Positions 36,524 through 45,905 of a stretch of 64,000 nucleotides of DNA are shown one piece after another. How positions within the stretch are numbered: the stretch's first letter is position 1; each line of letters starts with the position of its first letter. The notes under the pieces were generated by a model. The model worked only from the letters and a program-made list of their open reading frames with translations, had not been told where the DNA came from and ran no database searches. Source of the DNA: Xiheimicrobium sp052034585 (GTDB lineage: Bacteria > Myxococcota > Myxococcia > Myxococcales > Myxococcaceae). The stretch covers positions 1 to 64,000 of the forward strand of contig JBPOIJ010000139.1 of the NCBI GenBank assembly GCA_052034585.1. Direction: 5' to 3'. A program made the translations under genes and the position numbers.

Positions 36524-37165
36524 TCAGAGCCACTCCTTCCGCACGAAGTAGGCGACCGCGTAGCCGCCGGCGAAGACCGCCAGCATGAAGGCCCAACTCC
36601 CGAGCGCGAGCGTGGCACCTCCAGTGAGCGCCTGGCCCGAGGTGCAGCCTCGTGCGAGCCGCGCGCCGTACGCCGAGATGAAGCCGCCGAGCGTCGAGAG
36701 CACGATGCGGCGGGTGTTGGTGGTGTGCGGCCCTCGAGCGATCTCGAAGCCCGAGCGCCGCGCGAGCACGCCCGAGATGAAGCCGCCCACGACGACGCCG
36801 ATGAACATGTAGACGAGGAAGTCGTCGAGCGGGTCGGCAGGGCCCTTGAGGTATTGGCCGGTGTACTCGTTGCGACGCGCGATGGTGTCGGCGTCGGCGG
36901 AGGTGCCTCCACGTGCCGAGACCTCGACCTTCTGGAGACTCCAGGCCGCCATGCGCGTCACTGCGCCAGAAGCCCCCAGCCCACGGCCGGTGATCACGAA
37001 CGCGGCGAGCAGCACCAGGCCGAGCACCACGCCAGCGACGTAGGAGTTCCAGTAGGGCTGCGGCACCGGGCGCACCTCCGGCTCACTCTGAGGCGCGGCA
37101 GCCGAGAGCTCGGGCGGCGCAGCGACGGCGGGGGGCGCGGGGAGGACGGCTTCAGGGGCGCTCAT
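36524..37165 (-). CDS. YeeE/YedE-type half transporter (first)
   Basis: 213 residues. A Pro/Ala-rich cytoplasmic N-terminus (1-40) is followed by one membrane helix (about 42-62), a polar loop (65-115) and then about four helices. The conserved ARGCTSGQALTGGATLALGSW segment carries the family Cys, and GGFISAYGARL precedes it. It ends 2 bases before the second half transporter and starts 1 base after the NrfD-type gene, so it is in the same operon. Likely it forms a heterodimer with its neighbour. Substrate thiosulfate is inferred from family knowledge (TsuA) and from the PsrA-like context. Confidence 0.86.
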   Translation of the reverse strand: MSAPEAVLPAPPAVAAPPELSAAAPQSEPEVRPVPQPYWNSYVAGVVLGLVLLAAFVITGRGLGASGAVTRMAAWSLQKVEVSARGGTSADADTIARRNEYTGQYLKGPADPLDDFLVYMFIGVVVGGFISGVLARRSGFEIARGPHTTNTRRIVLSTLGGFISAYGARLARGCTSGQALTGGATLALGSWAFMLAVFAGGYAVAYFVRKEWL

Positions 37166-37166
37166 C

Positions 37167-38435
37167 TCAGGCCTCCTTGGGAGTCGGAGTGGACAGCCGC
37201 AGAGCTCGCAGCCCGGCGACGAACAACAAGGCAGCAGCGGAGATCGCTCCAGCCACGATCAGCGCCTCGACGATCGAGGGGGTGTAGGGGAGGAAGCCCT
37301 CGGGGTTCCCCTTGAAGGGCGGTTGATACGAGTACCGCTCCCCGAGCGCGCCGACGACGGGCTTCAACGACAGCATCTGCCCCTGGAGCACGAAGTTGTA
37401 CCGCATCACGAAGACGCTCAGCATCGGCAGGAAGGCGCCCAAGGTGATCGCGCGCCACGACTTCCGCCACGGCCCCAGCAGCAACACGAGCGGGATGACG
37501 AGCCCGAGCAGCACCTCGAAGCCCCAGAAGCTCACGAAGAGGGGCCCGGTGAGAGCGGCCATCGTCGGCTCGAACTTGCCGTGGTGGTGGCCCTGCACGC
37601 CCATGAGCAGCTTCCAGACGGTGAAGAAGACGATGATCAGGAGGAAGAGCGCGAGCAGCTTGCGGAGCGCCTCCATCAGCGGTCGATGCTCGGCCTTCAG
37701 CGCGCCCTCGGGGCCGAAGTAGTCGGTGAGCGCCACGAGGAGGATCAGCAGCGCCGCGCCGCACATGAGCGCCGAGGCGATGAAGTACACGGGCAGCAGC
37801 GGGCCGTACCAGAACGGGCGCGCGTGGGAGAAGCCGAAGACCGCGCCGAGGTTCGAGTGCGCCGCCACCGCCGCGATCACGCTCGCCAGCCCGAACGCCT
37901 GCGCGCGTGCATGGTTCTCCCTGAAGAGGAAGAAGAGCTCGAGGCCGATCAGCACCATGTAGACCCCGTAGAGCGTGCCCATCCACCAGATCGGCGCCGT
38001 CGGGTTGGGCGAGATGATCGCGTAGATCGCCAGCTTGAAGGGCGACTCGAGCTCGGTCGCGATCACCGAGAAGCCCACCAACAGCGTCACGAAGGCGAGG
38101 AAGATGGCGCGCTTCGCGATCGGCTCGAAGACCTTGATCCCGAAGACGTGGCCGAGCGAGCTCACGAGGCACAGGCCGGTGCTCGAGACGACGAAGAAGA
38201 CGTAGGTGGCGATCAGCACGCCCCACGAGATCTCCGAGGTCGTTCCCATCACGTGGTGGCCGCGCAAGAGCGCCAGGCCGGCCGCGCCCGCGCCGATCAG
38301 CGCGATCACGAGCAGCCCCTGGAGCAGCCGCTTCCCACGCACTTGGTGGGGCAGGTCTCCGCTGGAGATCGAGAGGAGCGCAGGGACCCGCGCGAGGCCA
38401 TCTCTGCTGACGATGTCGTCGAGGTGGAGGTTCAT
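37167..38435 (-). CDS. NrfD/PsrC-type quinone-linked membrane subunit
   Basis: 422 residues from the ATG at 38435. About ten membrane helices are seen, of the NrfD/PsrC superfamily, including the SSTGLCLVSSLGHVFG, HSNLGAVFGF and PLFVSFWGFEVLLGLVIPL segments. In polysulfide- and thiosulfate-reductase-type complexes this subunit oxidises or reduces the quinone pool and anchors the FeS subunit. It lies between the FeS subunit (11-base gap) and the YeeE/YedE pair. The longer, ten-helix form suits PsrC/ActC/QrcD-like subunits more than the eight-helix DmsC class. Confidence 0.9.
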   Translation of the reverse strand: MNLHLDDIVSRDGLARVPALLSISSGDLPHQVRGKRLLQGLLVIALIGAGAAGLALLRGHHVMGTTSEISWGVLIATYVFFVVSSTGLCLVSSLGHVFGIKVFEPIAKRAIFLAFVTLLVGFSVIATELESPFKLAIYAIISPNPTAPIWWMGTLYGVYMVLIGLELFFLFRENHARAQAFGLASVIAAVAAHSNLGAVFGFSHARPFWYGPLLPVYFIASALMCGAALLILLVALTDYFGPEGALKAEHRPLMEALRKLLALFLLIIVFFTVWKLLMGVQGHHHGKFEPTMAALTGPLFVSFWGFEVLLGLVIPLVLLLGPWRKSWRAITLGAFLPMLSVFVMRYNFVLQGQMLSLKPVVGALGERYSYQPPFKGNPEGFLPYTPSIVEALIVAGAISAAALLFVAGLRALRLSTPTPKEA

Positions 38436-38446
38436 GGTGGGTACAC

Positions 38447-38983
38447 TCAGGTGAGGAAGAAGAGCCGGGGTGAAGTGCCCTCTTCGGGCTTGAGCACCTT
38501 CCAGCCGCGGGCCTGGAGTTGTTGGAAGACGGCGGCGCGCGGGTCGTCGAGGTCGCCGAAGGTGAGCGCCTTGGTCGGGCAGACGGTGACGCAGGCTGGG
38601 TCCTTTCCTTCGCGCACGCGGTGAACGCAGAAGGTGCATTTGTCGACGTAGCCGTCGGGGTGCATGTACCGAACCTCGTACGGGCACGAGACGATGCAGG
38701 CCTTGCAACCGATGCACTTGTTGGGATCGACCACGACGATCCCGCCGTCTTCGTAGTGGCTCGCGCCCGTCGGGCACGCCGTCACGCACGGAGCGTTCTC
38801 GCAGTGGTTGCAGCGTTCACTTCGCGTCTCGAGCGAGAGCATCGGGAAGACGCCACGCTCGGTCTGCACCGTCCAGCAGCGCGCTTCGCCTTCGGGCACT
38901 GCGTTCTCGTTCTTGCACGCGATGACACAGGCGTTGCAGGTGACGCAGAGCTTCTGATCGACCGTCATGCCGTAGCGGGCCAT
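38447..38983 (-). CDS. Four-cluster 4Fe-4S electron-transfer subunit (PsrB/DmsB-like)
   Basis: 178 residues. Four Cys blocks are visible, each suited to a [4Fe-4S] cluster: CVTCNACVIAC, CNHCENAPC followed by CP, CIGCKACIVSCP, and CTFC with CVTVCP. The protein has the PsrB/DmsB/NrfC plan, which relays electrons between the molybdopterin subunit and the membrane subunit. No signal peptide is present; as in the family, it is probably co-exported with the Tat-bearing catalytic subunit. It starts 2 bases after that gene. Confidence 0.93.
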   Translation of the reverse strand: MARYGMTVDQKLCVTCNACVIACKNENAVPEGEARCWTVQTERGVFPMLSLETRSERCNHCENAPCVTACPTGASHYEDGGIVVVDPNKCIGCKACIVSCPYEVRYMHPDGYVDKCTFCVHRVREGKDPACVTVCPTKALTFGDLDDPRAAVFQQLQARGWKVLKPEEGTSPRLFFLT

Positions 38984-38985
38984 GG

Positions 38986-41178
38986 TCAGCGCTCCTTCCA
39001 GCGAGAGACGGTCACGAAGTTCACGTTCATGCCGGTGCCACCCATCACGGGATCACGCTTGATGCGGGTGACGAGCCTGGCGTCGCTGGCTCCCCGCCGA
39101 TGGCCACGACGCAGGCGCGCGTCTTCACGCCCGAAGCCGTGCACCATGTAGACGCAGTCTTGGCGAATGCGCTCGGTGACCTTGAGCGTGATGGGCCCCG
39201 TCGAGACCGAGTCCTGGTTCTCGAGCATCACCTTGAGGCCGTGCTGCAGGCCGAGCACGCGCGCCATCTCCGCGTTCATCCACAGCTCGTTCTCGGGCAC
39301 GATCTCGGTGAGCCGCGGGTTGTTGGTGGTGCGCGAGAAGGTGTGGACGGGGGAGCGGCCGAAGAGCAGCCGGAAGTAGCCGGGCGGTGGCTCCTCGGGC
39401 GCCTCGTACTCGGGCAGCGGGGGGAGACCAGCGTCGGCGAGCTTCTGGCTGAAGAACTCCACCTTCGTGCTCGGCGTCTTCAGCTTGAGCGGCCCGGGCT
39501 CGTAGATGGGCGCCGCGGGACCGACGATGACGCCATCGCGCTTCAGCTGATCGAACGACAGGTTCGCCTTCGTCAGCCGCGTCGAGAGGTACTCCTCGGC
39601 GTCCTTCCACGGGAAGAACTCGCCCACGCCCAGCTTGTCGGCGAGGGACTTGGCGATCCACCAGCCCGGCTTGGTGTCGTACATCGACTTCACCGCCGGC
39701 TGCCGGAGCGCCACGTACGGCACTCGAAACGGGGTGGACTCGAGATCGTCGTAGCGCTCGAGGTAGGTGTTCTCGGGCAGCACCACGTCGGCGTAGCCCG
39801 TCACCTCGGCGGGCATCGTGTCGACCACCACCACGAAGTCGAGCGCGTTCATCGCCTCGATCGTCTTCTGGGTGTTCGGCAGGGTGAGGGGAACGTTGCA
39901 GCCGTAGACGAACCACGCGCGAATTCGCGGCTCGTCGGTGCCGTCCTTCAGCGAGGCCTGCGCGACGTCGTAGGCGCAGGGGAGGCTCGCGAGCGGGAAG
40001 GTGACTCGTGGTTGGTACCCGCTGCCGTGCGGAGCCTTCGGACCGGGGAAGCCTGGCACCGTGAGCGACTGCGGGAGATAGAACCCGCCCTTCTTGCCCC
40101 AGTTGCCGAGCAGCCCGTTCACGATGGCGATGGCTCGCGAGCGCTGGGTGTCGTTGCCGTACCAGACGACGTGCCGACCGGGGTGCACGAAGGCCGCCGG
40201 CGCGTTCTTCGCCAGCTCGCGTGCCGTCTCCCGAATGACCCGCGGCTCGAGCCCAGTCTCGAGGTAGGCCCACTCCGGCGTCTTGTCCTTCACGTGCGCG
40301 GCGAGCTGCTCGAAGCCGAGCACGTTCTGCTCGACGAAGTCGTGCTGGTAGAGCTTCTCTTCGATCAGCACGTTCGCCCAGGCGAGCAAGAGCGCGGTGT
40401 CGGTGCCTGGCTTGATCGGCAACCAGTACTTCGACTTGCCGGCCATGATCGAGAACCGAGGGTCGACGGTGATGAAGGTGCAGCCGTGCGCGCTCGCCGC
40501 CGACATGTCCTGCACCGCGGTGTTGTGCATGTTCTCGCCGAGGTGCGAGCCGATGAAGGCGATGCACTTCGCGTTCGGCGTGTCGATGTTCTCGACCGAG
40601 CCCACCGCCTCGCCGTAGGTCAGCTCGAAGCCCGTCTCGCGAGGCCCGCGGCACTGATCGTTCGACGGCGCCACGATGTTGGTGCTGCCCATCGCCTTGA
40701 GCAGCGTCTTGAAGAAGGCGCCGCCGTGACCGTGGCTGAAGAGGGCGATGCTCTCGGGGCCGTACTTCGCTTTCACCTCCGAGAGCCGCTGCGCGGTGTA
40801 CGCGAGCGCCTCGTCCCAGCTCGCCTGGCGCCACTCGTCCTTCCCGTTCACCGTCGTGCGAATGAGCGGGTGCTTGAGCCGATCAGGGTCGGCGATCGCT
40901 CCGACGCCGCCGGTGCCCCGCGGGCAGAGCTTGCCGTTCGAGAGCGGGTGCTTCGGGTTGCCCTCGAGCTTGTAGACCTGCTCGTCCTTCACGTAGGCGA
41001 GCACGCCGCACTTCCAGAAGCAGAGCTCGCAGAAGGTGGGAACGACGCGGTCGGGAGTGACGGTTCGATCGTTGGCGAGCGCCGGCTTGCTGAGGCTCCA
41101 CACGCTCGCGCCCGCTGCGGCAGCCGTGAACCCCGTGGAGATCTTGAGAAACGCTCGTCTATTGAGGGCGAGAGCCAT
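38986..41178 (-). CDS. Mo-bisMGD oxidoreductase catalytic subunit (PsrA/PhsA-like)
   Basis: 730 residues from the ATG at 41178, chosen because a Tat signal begins there (NRRAFLK at 6-12, AxA site near 35). Cys50, Cys53, Cys57 and Cys85 should bind a [4Fe-4S] cluster. Cys176 (SNDQCRGPRE) is the likely Mo ligand, so an active enzyme is expected. This separates it from QrcB-like proteins that lost the ligand. Blocks VYGCN, DTMPAEVTGYADVVLPE and the C-terminal MGD-binding domain match the DMSO reductase family, nearest in feel to polysulfide/thiosulfate reductases. The exact substrate is not determined. Confidence 0.88.
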   Translation of the reverse strand: MALALNRRAFLKISTGFTAAAAGASVWSLSKPALANDRTVTPDRVVPTFCELCFWKCGVLAYVKDEQVYKLEGNPKHPLSNGKLCPRGTGGVGAIADPDRLKHPLIRTTVNGKDEWRQASWDEALAYTAQRLSEVKAKYGPESIALFSHGHGGAFFKTLLKAMGSTNIVAPSNDQCRGPRETGFELTYGEAVGSVENIDTPNAKCIAFIGSHLGENMHNTAVQDMSAASAHGCTFITVDPRFSIMAGKSKYWLPIKPGTDTALLLAWANVLIEEKLYQHDFVEQNVLGFEQLAAHVKDKTPEWAYLETGLEPRVIRETARELAKNAPAAFVHPGRHVVWYGNDTQRSRAIAIVNGLLGNWGKKGGFYLPQSLTVPGFPGPKAPHGSGYQPRVTFPLASLPCAYDVAQASLKDGTDEPRIRAWFVYGCNVPLTLPNTQKTIEAMNALDFVVVVDTMPAEVTGYADVVLPENTYLERYDDLESTPFRVPYVALRQPAVKSMYDTKPGWWIAKSLADKLGVGEFFPWKDAEEYLSTRLTKANLSFDQLKRDGVIVGPAAPIYEPGPLKLKTPSTKVEFFSQKLADAGLPPLPEYEAPEEPPPGYFRLLFGRSPVHTFSRTTNNPRLTEIVPENELWMNAEMARVLGLQHGLKVMLENQDSVSTGPITLKVTERIRQDCVYMVHGFGREDARLRRGHRRGASDARLVTRIKRDPVMGGTGMNVNFVTVSRWKER

Positions 41179-41238
41179 GGTGCCCGATGAGAGCCGGGGC
41201 TCATGGAGAAGATTCGTTAATTCGTTCAACTGAACGTA

Positions 41239-42957
41239 TTAGAGAATGTCGCGGCACTGCCGGGTGGGCGGCTGGCCAGCGAGCAGGGGCGTGGGGTCGG
41301 AACCGTGGCAGGTGAGACAGGCGCCAACTCGCAGGACTCGGCGCTGGGTCGAAGGGCGGAGTGGGGTGAGCCACTCCCGAGTGGAGGCTCCGGCGTCGGC
41401 GAACGGCGTGATCCACGCGTCTTGGGGCAGGCCGTCGGGCCCGGGCGCGAGTTCGGGTTCGAGGCGGATCACGAGTCGATCACGAGCCTCGACGAACCGG
41501 AGGCGCCCGCGGCCGAAGCCGAGCGCCGCCGGGTTCTGATGACAGGACTCGCACGAGCGCGCCTGCGAGGTGGTGTGCGAGGCGACCGGCGCGAAGAGCC
41601 GACGGAAGGTGCGGCGCCCGGCGTGCTCGATGGTGAGGATCATGCCTGGCGCCACGGTGACGATGCCGCCGTCTTCCGTTTCGCCGAGCGTCGGAGGGAG
41701 CGCCTCTCCTGGCCCGCCGACTTCCTCCCACGCCCCCGGTGCCTCTGCGCGGCTGAGCAGGTCGAACATCACGCCCGCGTCGTCGTAGCTCGTGTGGCAG
41801 GAGACGCAGGTCGGGGTCCACGCGTCGTGACAGCTCTGGCACGAGAGCCTCTGGTGCGGCCCCTCACGCGCACACGCAGGGGCTTGGCGTGGTGACGATC
41901 GCGAGGTGCCCTGACTTCGCACGAGCACGGTGACGCCCCCGTCGAGCCACTGCAGGCCCGGGAGCGGCACCTCGCCGCGGCGCGCGCGTACCACCGTGGC
42001 CGCTGGGAGCCTGAGCCGATGGAGCAGCCGCTCCGACAGTGGATCGATGGATCGCGAAGTGACGCCAGGCCGCTCGCCCGCGAGGTGGCAGTCTTCACAC
42101 GCGATGAGGCGCTGGTCCTCGCGATGGAGCGCGCGCGCTCCGTGTCCCATCACCTCGGCCGCGCCGTGGCAGTCCACGCAGCCCAGACCGGCCCTCGCGT
42201 GCACGTCCGGTGACATCTGCGCGAGGTGTCGCCCATCAGCCAACGTGCGCGCGCCCGGCCCCGCGTCGGCGTCACCGACGTCGAGCCAGCCCTCGTAGTT
42301 GAGCGAGATGCGCCCGCTGCGAGCATGGCACCCGAGACAGGCGACCGACTCGACCTTCCACGTCAACGATGGATGCGCTCGGAGGTGGCCACCGTCGCGC
42401 TGCTCGAGGTCTCCGAGGGCCCGTGGGTCGTAGGCGAGGTGACAGGCGAGACAGCCTCCGCCACGGGTGCGCGCGTCGATGGGGCCAGGCGCAAGCTTGG
42501 GCGTGCCGAGGTGGCAGCTGGCGCAGAGATTCCTCAGGTGACTGTCGGCGGGGCCGTGACCGAGCGTGGCGATCGGCGTCACCGCGGTGGGGGTGCTCTG
42601 TTCACCGAAGACGAACCGATCGACCGAGACGACCCCGTTCATCGTCGTCATCACGTTGTTGGCGAGGCGCGCAGGCAGATCGGGGTGACACCCCGCAGCG
42701 CCACAGGTGCGGGCTGCGTCGGCGAGCTGACCAGGGAGCCGAACGAGGCCGAGGTGGGCGAGCTCCGGCCGCTCGCTGCTCGCGATGCCGAGGTGACACC
42801 CCTCGCAGCCCAGGTTGGGGTGCCCTGGCTCACGCACGTCTTCGTGGCACCCGGCGCAGCGTGACGTCGGTGGGCCGGGTGGAGGAGTGAGCCATGGCAC
42901 CAGCACCAGGGCCGCGACGATGACTCCGCTCATGAGGATCGCCCAACGCGCCTGCAT
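41239..42957 (-). CDS. Multiheme c-type cytochrome (about 12 hemes)
   Basis: 572 residues. An N-terminal signal or anchor (WAILMSGVIVAALVLVPWL) precedes eleven CXXCH motifs (CAGCH, CEGCH, CASCH, CLACH, CLGCH, CVDCH, CEDCH, CQSCH, CVSCH, CESCH, CLTCH) and one CX4CH (CGAAGCH). That gives eleven or twelve covalent hemes in the periplasm. It is the first gene of the minus-strand operon with the Mo, FeS, NrfD, YeeE/YedE and rhodanese-like genes, starting 60 bases upstream of the Mo subunit. It is likely the electron exchange partner of that complex. The family is not recognised beyond multiheme cytochrome. Confidence 0.9.
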   Translation of the reverse strand: MQARWAILMSGVIVAALVLVPWLTPPPGPPTSRCAGCHEDVREPGHPNLGCEGCHLGIASSERPELAHLGLVRLPGQLADAARTCGAAGCHPDLPARLANNVMTTMNGVVSVDRFVFGEQSTPTAVTPIATLGHGPADSHLRNLCASCHLGTPKLAPGPIDARTRGGGCLACHLAYDPRALGDLEQRDGGHLRAHPSLTWKVESVACLGCHARSGRISLNYEGWLDVGDADAGPGARTLADGRHLAQMSPDVHARAGLGCVDCHGAAEVMGHGARALHREDQRLIACEDCHLAGERPGVTSRSIDPLSERLLHRLRLPAATVVRARRGEVPLPGLQWLDGGVTVLVRSQGTSRSSPRQAPACAREGPHQRLSCQSCHDAWTPTCVSCHTSYDDAGVMFDLLSRAEAPGAWEEVGGPGEALPPTLGETEDGGIVTVAPGMILTIEHAGRRTFRRLFAPVASHTTSQARSCESCHQNPAALGFGRGRLRFVEARDRLVIRLEPELAPGPDGLPQDAWITPFADAGASTREWLTPLRPSTQRRVLRVGACLTCHGSDPTPLLAGQPPTRQCRDIL

Positions 42958-42999
42958 GCCGGAACGCCTTTATCGCGACGGCGTGGGAGAGCGAACGCG

Positions 43000-44400
43000 C
43001 TACTTCATCTTGATGCGCGTGCTCGCGAGCAGCCGGCCCTTGCGGCCGTAGATCTCGAAGGTGAGCTCGTCGAGGGAGTCTGCGTTCACCCGGCAGAAGT
43101 TGTCTTCGTTCACGAAGCCGAACGCCTCGCCCAGCACGAAGCCCGGCGCACCCGGGAGATCGCCCTCCCGCACGAAGTGGTGCTCGGTCTCGGCGGGGTA
43201 GGGCCAGAAGAAGGGGCTCGAGACGAGCGAGTGAATTCGAGTGCCGTTGGGGCCGGTCACCGTCGAGCTCGAAGAGCAGTGAACGTCACCCGAGAGGAAG
43301 ACGACGTTGGTGAGCCGTTGATCGTCGATGAAGCGCAGCAGCTCGGCGCGCTGGGCGGGAAACCCGCTCCACTTGTCGTCGGAGAACGTCTTCAGGTCCG
43401 GGAACATCGGCACCGACGAGCCGACGAACTTGTACTTGTGCACGCGCCTCGGCGAAGCGAGCCATCGCTTGAGCGTCTCCATCTGCCGGGGCGAGATCAT
43501 CTCGTGCTTGGTGAAGCGCTCGGTGCGCACGTCCATCACGAAGACGTCGGCGAGGCCGGCGCTGAACTCGTACCAGCGCACCTTCGGCGCGTCGGAGAGC
43601 GTCTCGTCGTTGGTCGGCGCGAACGAGGGGCCATGCACCTGTTGGTACGAGGCGTAGGCGTGCATCGCGAGCGTGTAGAGCGTGTGCTTCGAGGTCGCGC
43701 GATCCTGTGACCAGTTGTCTTCGATCTCGTGATCGTCGAGCACCATGTAGGTCGGCACTTTCGAGACGAGGCTGCTGAAGTGCTCGCGGCTGAAGCTCTT
43801 CTGGTAGCGCGCGTGGAAGGCCGAGGCGGTGTCGTCGGGGAACACCGCGTTCATGTCGTCGGCATAGATCTGATCGCCGAGCATCAAGGTGAAGTCGGTG
43901 CGTAGACCCTCGGCCTGATCGCGGATCGATCGGAAGGTCTTGTCGCCGCGATCGTCGAAGAAGAAGCCTCCGAAGAGCCGCAGCAGATAGCTGCAGGAGC
44001 CGAAGACGAACGAGGTGCGCTTGTCGTTCTCTGCCGGCATCGTGCGGAAGCCGTACACGGTCAACGGCTTGAGCGAGGTCGCCGCGACGTCGTCGGGCAG
44101 CTCGTCCGGCTCCTTCTCGTTGAAGGTGAAGCCGATGCGGTACTGGTAGGCCGTACCAGGGGTGAGCCCTTCGAACTCCACCACTCCGGTGAAGTCGAAG
44201 CCGGGGCGCATGGGGAACCACCGAGTGTTGAGGATCGCGCCCTTCGCGTCGAGGAGCTGCGCGATCCCGAAGCAGCGCTTGAAGGCCTCGCCTCGGCGCA
44301 CGTCTTCTCCTCGCCCCCACAAACGAACGCTGGTCGCGGTGGTGTGGCCGACGATCGGGCCGACGGTGAGCGGTCGAATCGCGAGACGCGTGGCTGCCAT
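43000..44400 (-). CDS. PhoD-like metallophosphatase without export signal
   Basis: 466 residues. The N-terminal fibronectin-like domain (about 10-120) and the metallophosphatase core keep the PhoD pattern: FGSCSY, LGDQIYADD, VLDDHEIEDNW and SGDVHCSS supply the Cys/Asp/His metal ligands. PhoD enzymes are usually Tat-exported phosphodiesterases/phosphomonoesterases. Here residues 1-30 show neither twin arginine nor a hydrophobic stretch, so the protein may be cytoplasmic or leave by another route. It stands alone, divergent from the DUF4403 gene. Confidence 0.88.
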   Translation of the reverse strand: MAATRLAIRPLTVGPIVGHTTATSVRLWGRGEDVRRGEAFKRCFGIAQLLDAKGAILNTRWFPMRPGFDFTGVVEFEGLTPGTAYQYRIGFTFNEKEPDELPDDVAATSLKPLTVYGFRTMPAENDKRTSFVFGSCSYLLRLFGGFFFDDRGDKTFRSIRDQAEGLRTDFTLMLGDQIYADDMNAVFPDDTASAFHARYQKSFSREHFSSLVSKVPTYMVLDDHEIEDNWSQDRATSKHTLYTLAMHAYASYQQVHGPSFAPTNDETLSDAPKVRWYEFSAGLADVFVMDVRTERFTKHEMISPRQMETLKRWLASPRRVHKYKFVGSSVPMFPDLKTFSDDKWSGFPAQRAELLRFIDDQRLTNVVFLSGDVHCSSSSTVTGPNGTRIHSLVSSPFFWPYPAETEHHFVREGDLPGAPGFVLGEAFGFVNEDNFCRVNADSLDELTFEIYGRKGRLLASTRIKMK

Positions 44401-44534
44401 GGGTGTCCCTCCCTCGAGCGGCTGAGCCTACGTCAACCGGGGCGCGACCGCTGGGCATCAGCCACAGCCCGAGCGTCGAGGGACTGCCGAGTGGTGCTCG
44501 CCTCGCCTTCTCGGCTGGGCTTTGCTCACCCGCC

Positions 44535-45905
44535 ATGCGACCGCTCTCCGCTCTCGGTGCGTTGCTCTCGAGTTTCGTCCTCGCGTCGGCCTGCGCGACG
44601 ATGCCGCTGTACCCCTCGAGGCCTCCCTCGGCGACGGGCGCACCGCCGGCCGATCCACTGCCGACGAAGCTCGTCATTCACCTCGCCGCGACCTCCGCCG
44701 GCCTCAAGCACGCCCTCGACGCGAAGGTGCCCCAGTCGGGCGAGGCGACCTTCGAGCTGCGTGGCCAGCGCCCGGTGAAGTGGTCGAGGAGCCCCTTCAC
44801 GCTCCGCTTCGCCGACCAGCGCGTCGAGCTGAAGACCGATCTCACCCTCGACACCGAGCTGCCGATCATCGGGAAGTCGACGATCCCTGTGTCGATCTCG
44901 GTCGTCGGTGAGCCGGTGATCACCAGCGACTGGAAGGCGCGGTTGCAGGGCGCGCGCTCGAAGGTGGAGTCGAAGGACCTGCGGCTGCGCACGATGGAGG
45001 GCATGGCCGGCGTCTACGAGCGGGCGGCGCAGGCGATCGATCAGAGCCTCGAGGAGTACTCGTGGGATCTCACCCCGCAGATCGCGAGCGCCTGGCAGCG
45101 GCTGTCCGCACCCATTCCGGTGACGGTGGGTGACGCCAGCGCCTGCGCGGTGCTCAAGGTGACCTCCATCGAGGCAGGGCCGACGGTGATTGCTGGAGGC
45201 TTCGAGAAGGACGTCGCCTTCGTCGTCGCGCCCTCGGTCTCGCTCCCGTGCCCTGAGGCGGCGCCGGCCCAGCTGCCGCGCCTGTCGAACGTCGCCACCT
45301 TGCCCTCGGGGCCCTTCACGGTCGAGGTGCCGATCGCCGCGCGCTACCAGGAACTCGCGAAGGCCATGTCGGCGACCTTCACCGACGGGAAGCTGTTCTT
45401 CTCCAAGTCCTACCCGGAGCTGTACCTCGCCGACCCCGAGGTGTTCGCGAGCAAGGACGATCAGCTGGTGGTGAAGCTGCACCTCGCGGGGCCGATCAAG
45501 GCAGCGGGGCTCTCGGCGAACCTCGACGGCGATCTCTATTTCGCGGGGCACCCGGAGGTCATCGACAACGAGCTGCGCATTCCCGATCTCGAGCCGACCG
45601 TGCAGACGACGAGCTTCCTGCTCGGGCTGAAGGCGAGCTTGGACGGCCAGGGCATTCGTGATCAGGCCCGCGCGGCGCTCAAGCTCGATCTCACCGAGCG
45701 GTTCTCCTCGGTGCGTCAGCGGCTGTCGACCGACACGATGTTCGAGGAGCTGGGCTGCGTGCGGACGTCGGTGGCGAAGATCGCGGTGACCTCCGTGCAC
45801 CCGCACGCGTCGTACCTGCGGGTCTACGTCTCGGTGACGGCGCAGGGGTCGGTCTACCTGCCCTGTCCGTCGGTCACTCCTGGGGCGGTGTCGCTCGCCC
45901 CCTGA
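44535..45905 (+). CDS. DUF4403-family lipoprotein
   Basis: 456 residues from the ATG at 44535. The type II signal peptide ends at about Cys21 (SSFVLASAC). The mature protein is a large all-beta domain typical of DUF4403 (for example PTKLVIHLAATSAGL and the C-terminal NLDGDLYFAGHPEV repeats), a periplasmic family with tubular-lipid-binding features and no settled role. The upstream part of the open frame (44403-44534) is excluded because it has no export or domain features. It is convergent with the DUF1552 gene, meeting it end to end. Confidence 0.82.
   Translation: MRPLSALGALLSSFVLASACATMPLYPSRPPSATGAPPADPLPTKLVIHLAATSAGLKHALDAKVPQSGEATFELRGQRPVKWSRSPFTLRFADQRVELKTDLTLDTELPIIGKSTIPVSISVVGEPVITSDWKARLQGARSKVESKDLRLRTMEGMAGVYERAAQAIDQSLEEYSWDLTPQIASAWQRLSAPIPVTVGDASACAVLKVTSIEAGPTVIAGGFEKDVAFVVAPSVSLPCPEAAPAQLPRLSNVATLPSGPFTVEVPIAARYQELAKAMSATFTDGKLFFSKSYPELYLADPEVFASKDDQLVVKLHLAGPIKAAGLSANLDGDLYFAGHPEVIDNELRIPDLEPTVQTTSFLLGLKASLDGQGIRDQARAALKLDLTERFSSVRQRLSTDTMFEELGCVRTSVAKIAVTSVHPHASYLRVYVSVTAQGSVYLPCPSVTPGAVSLAP

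Noticed and set aside
41239..42957. Qrc-type complex assignment for the cytochrome/Mo/FeS/NrfD operon
   Set aside because: QrcB lacks the Mo-ligating Cys, while the Mo subunit here keeps a candidate Cys at 176 and a Tat signal, so a catalytic Psr/Phs-like enzyme is preferred.
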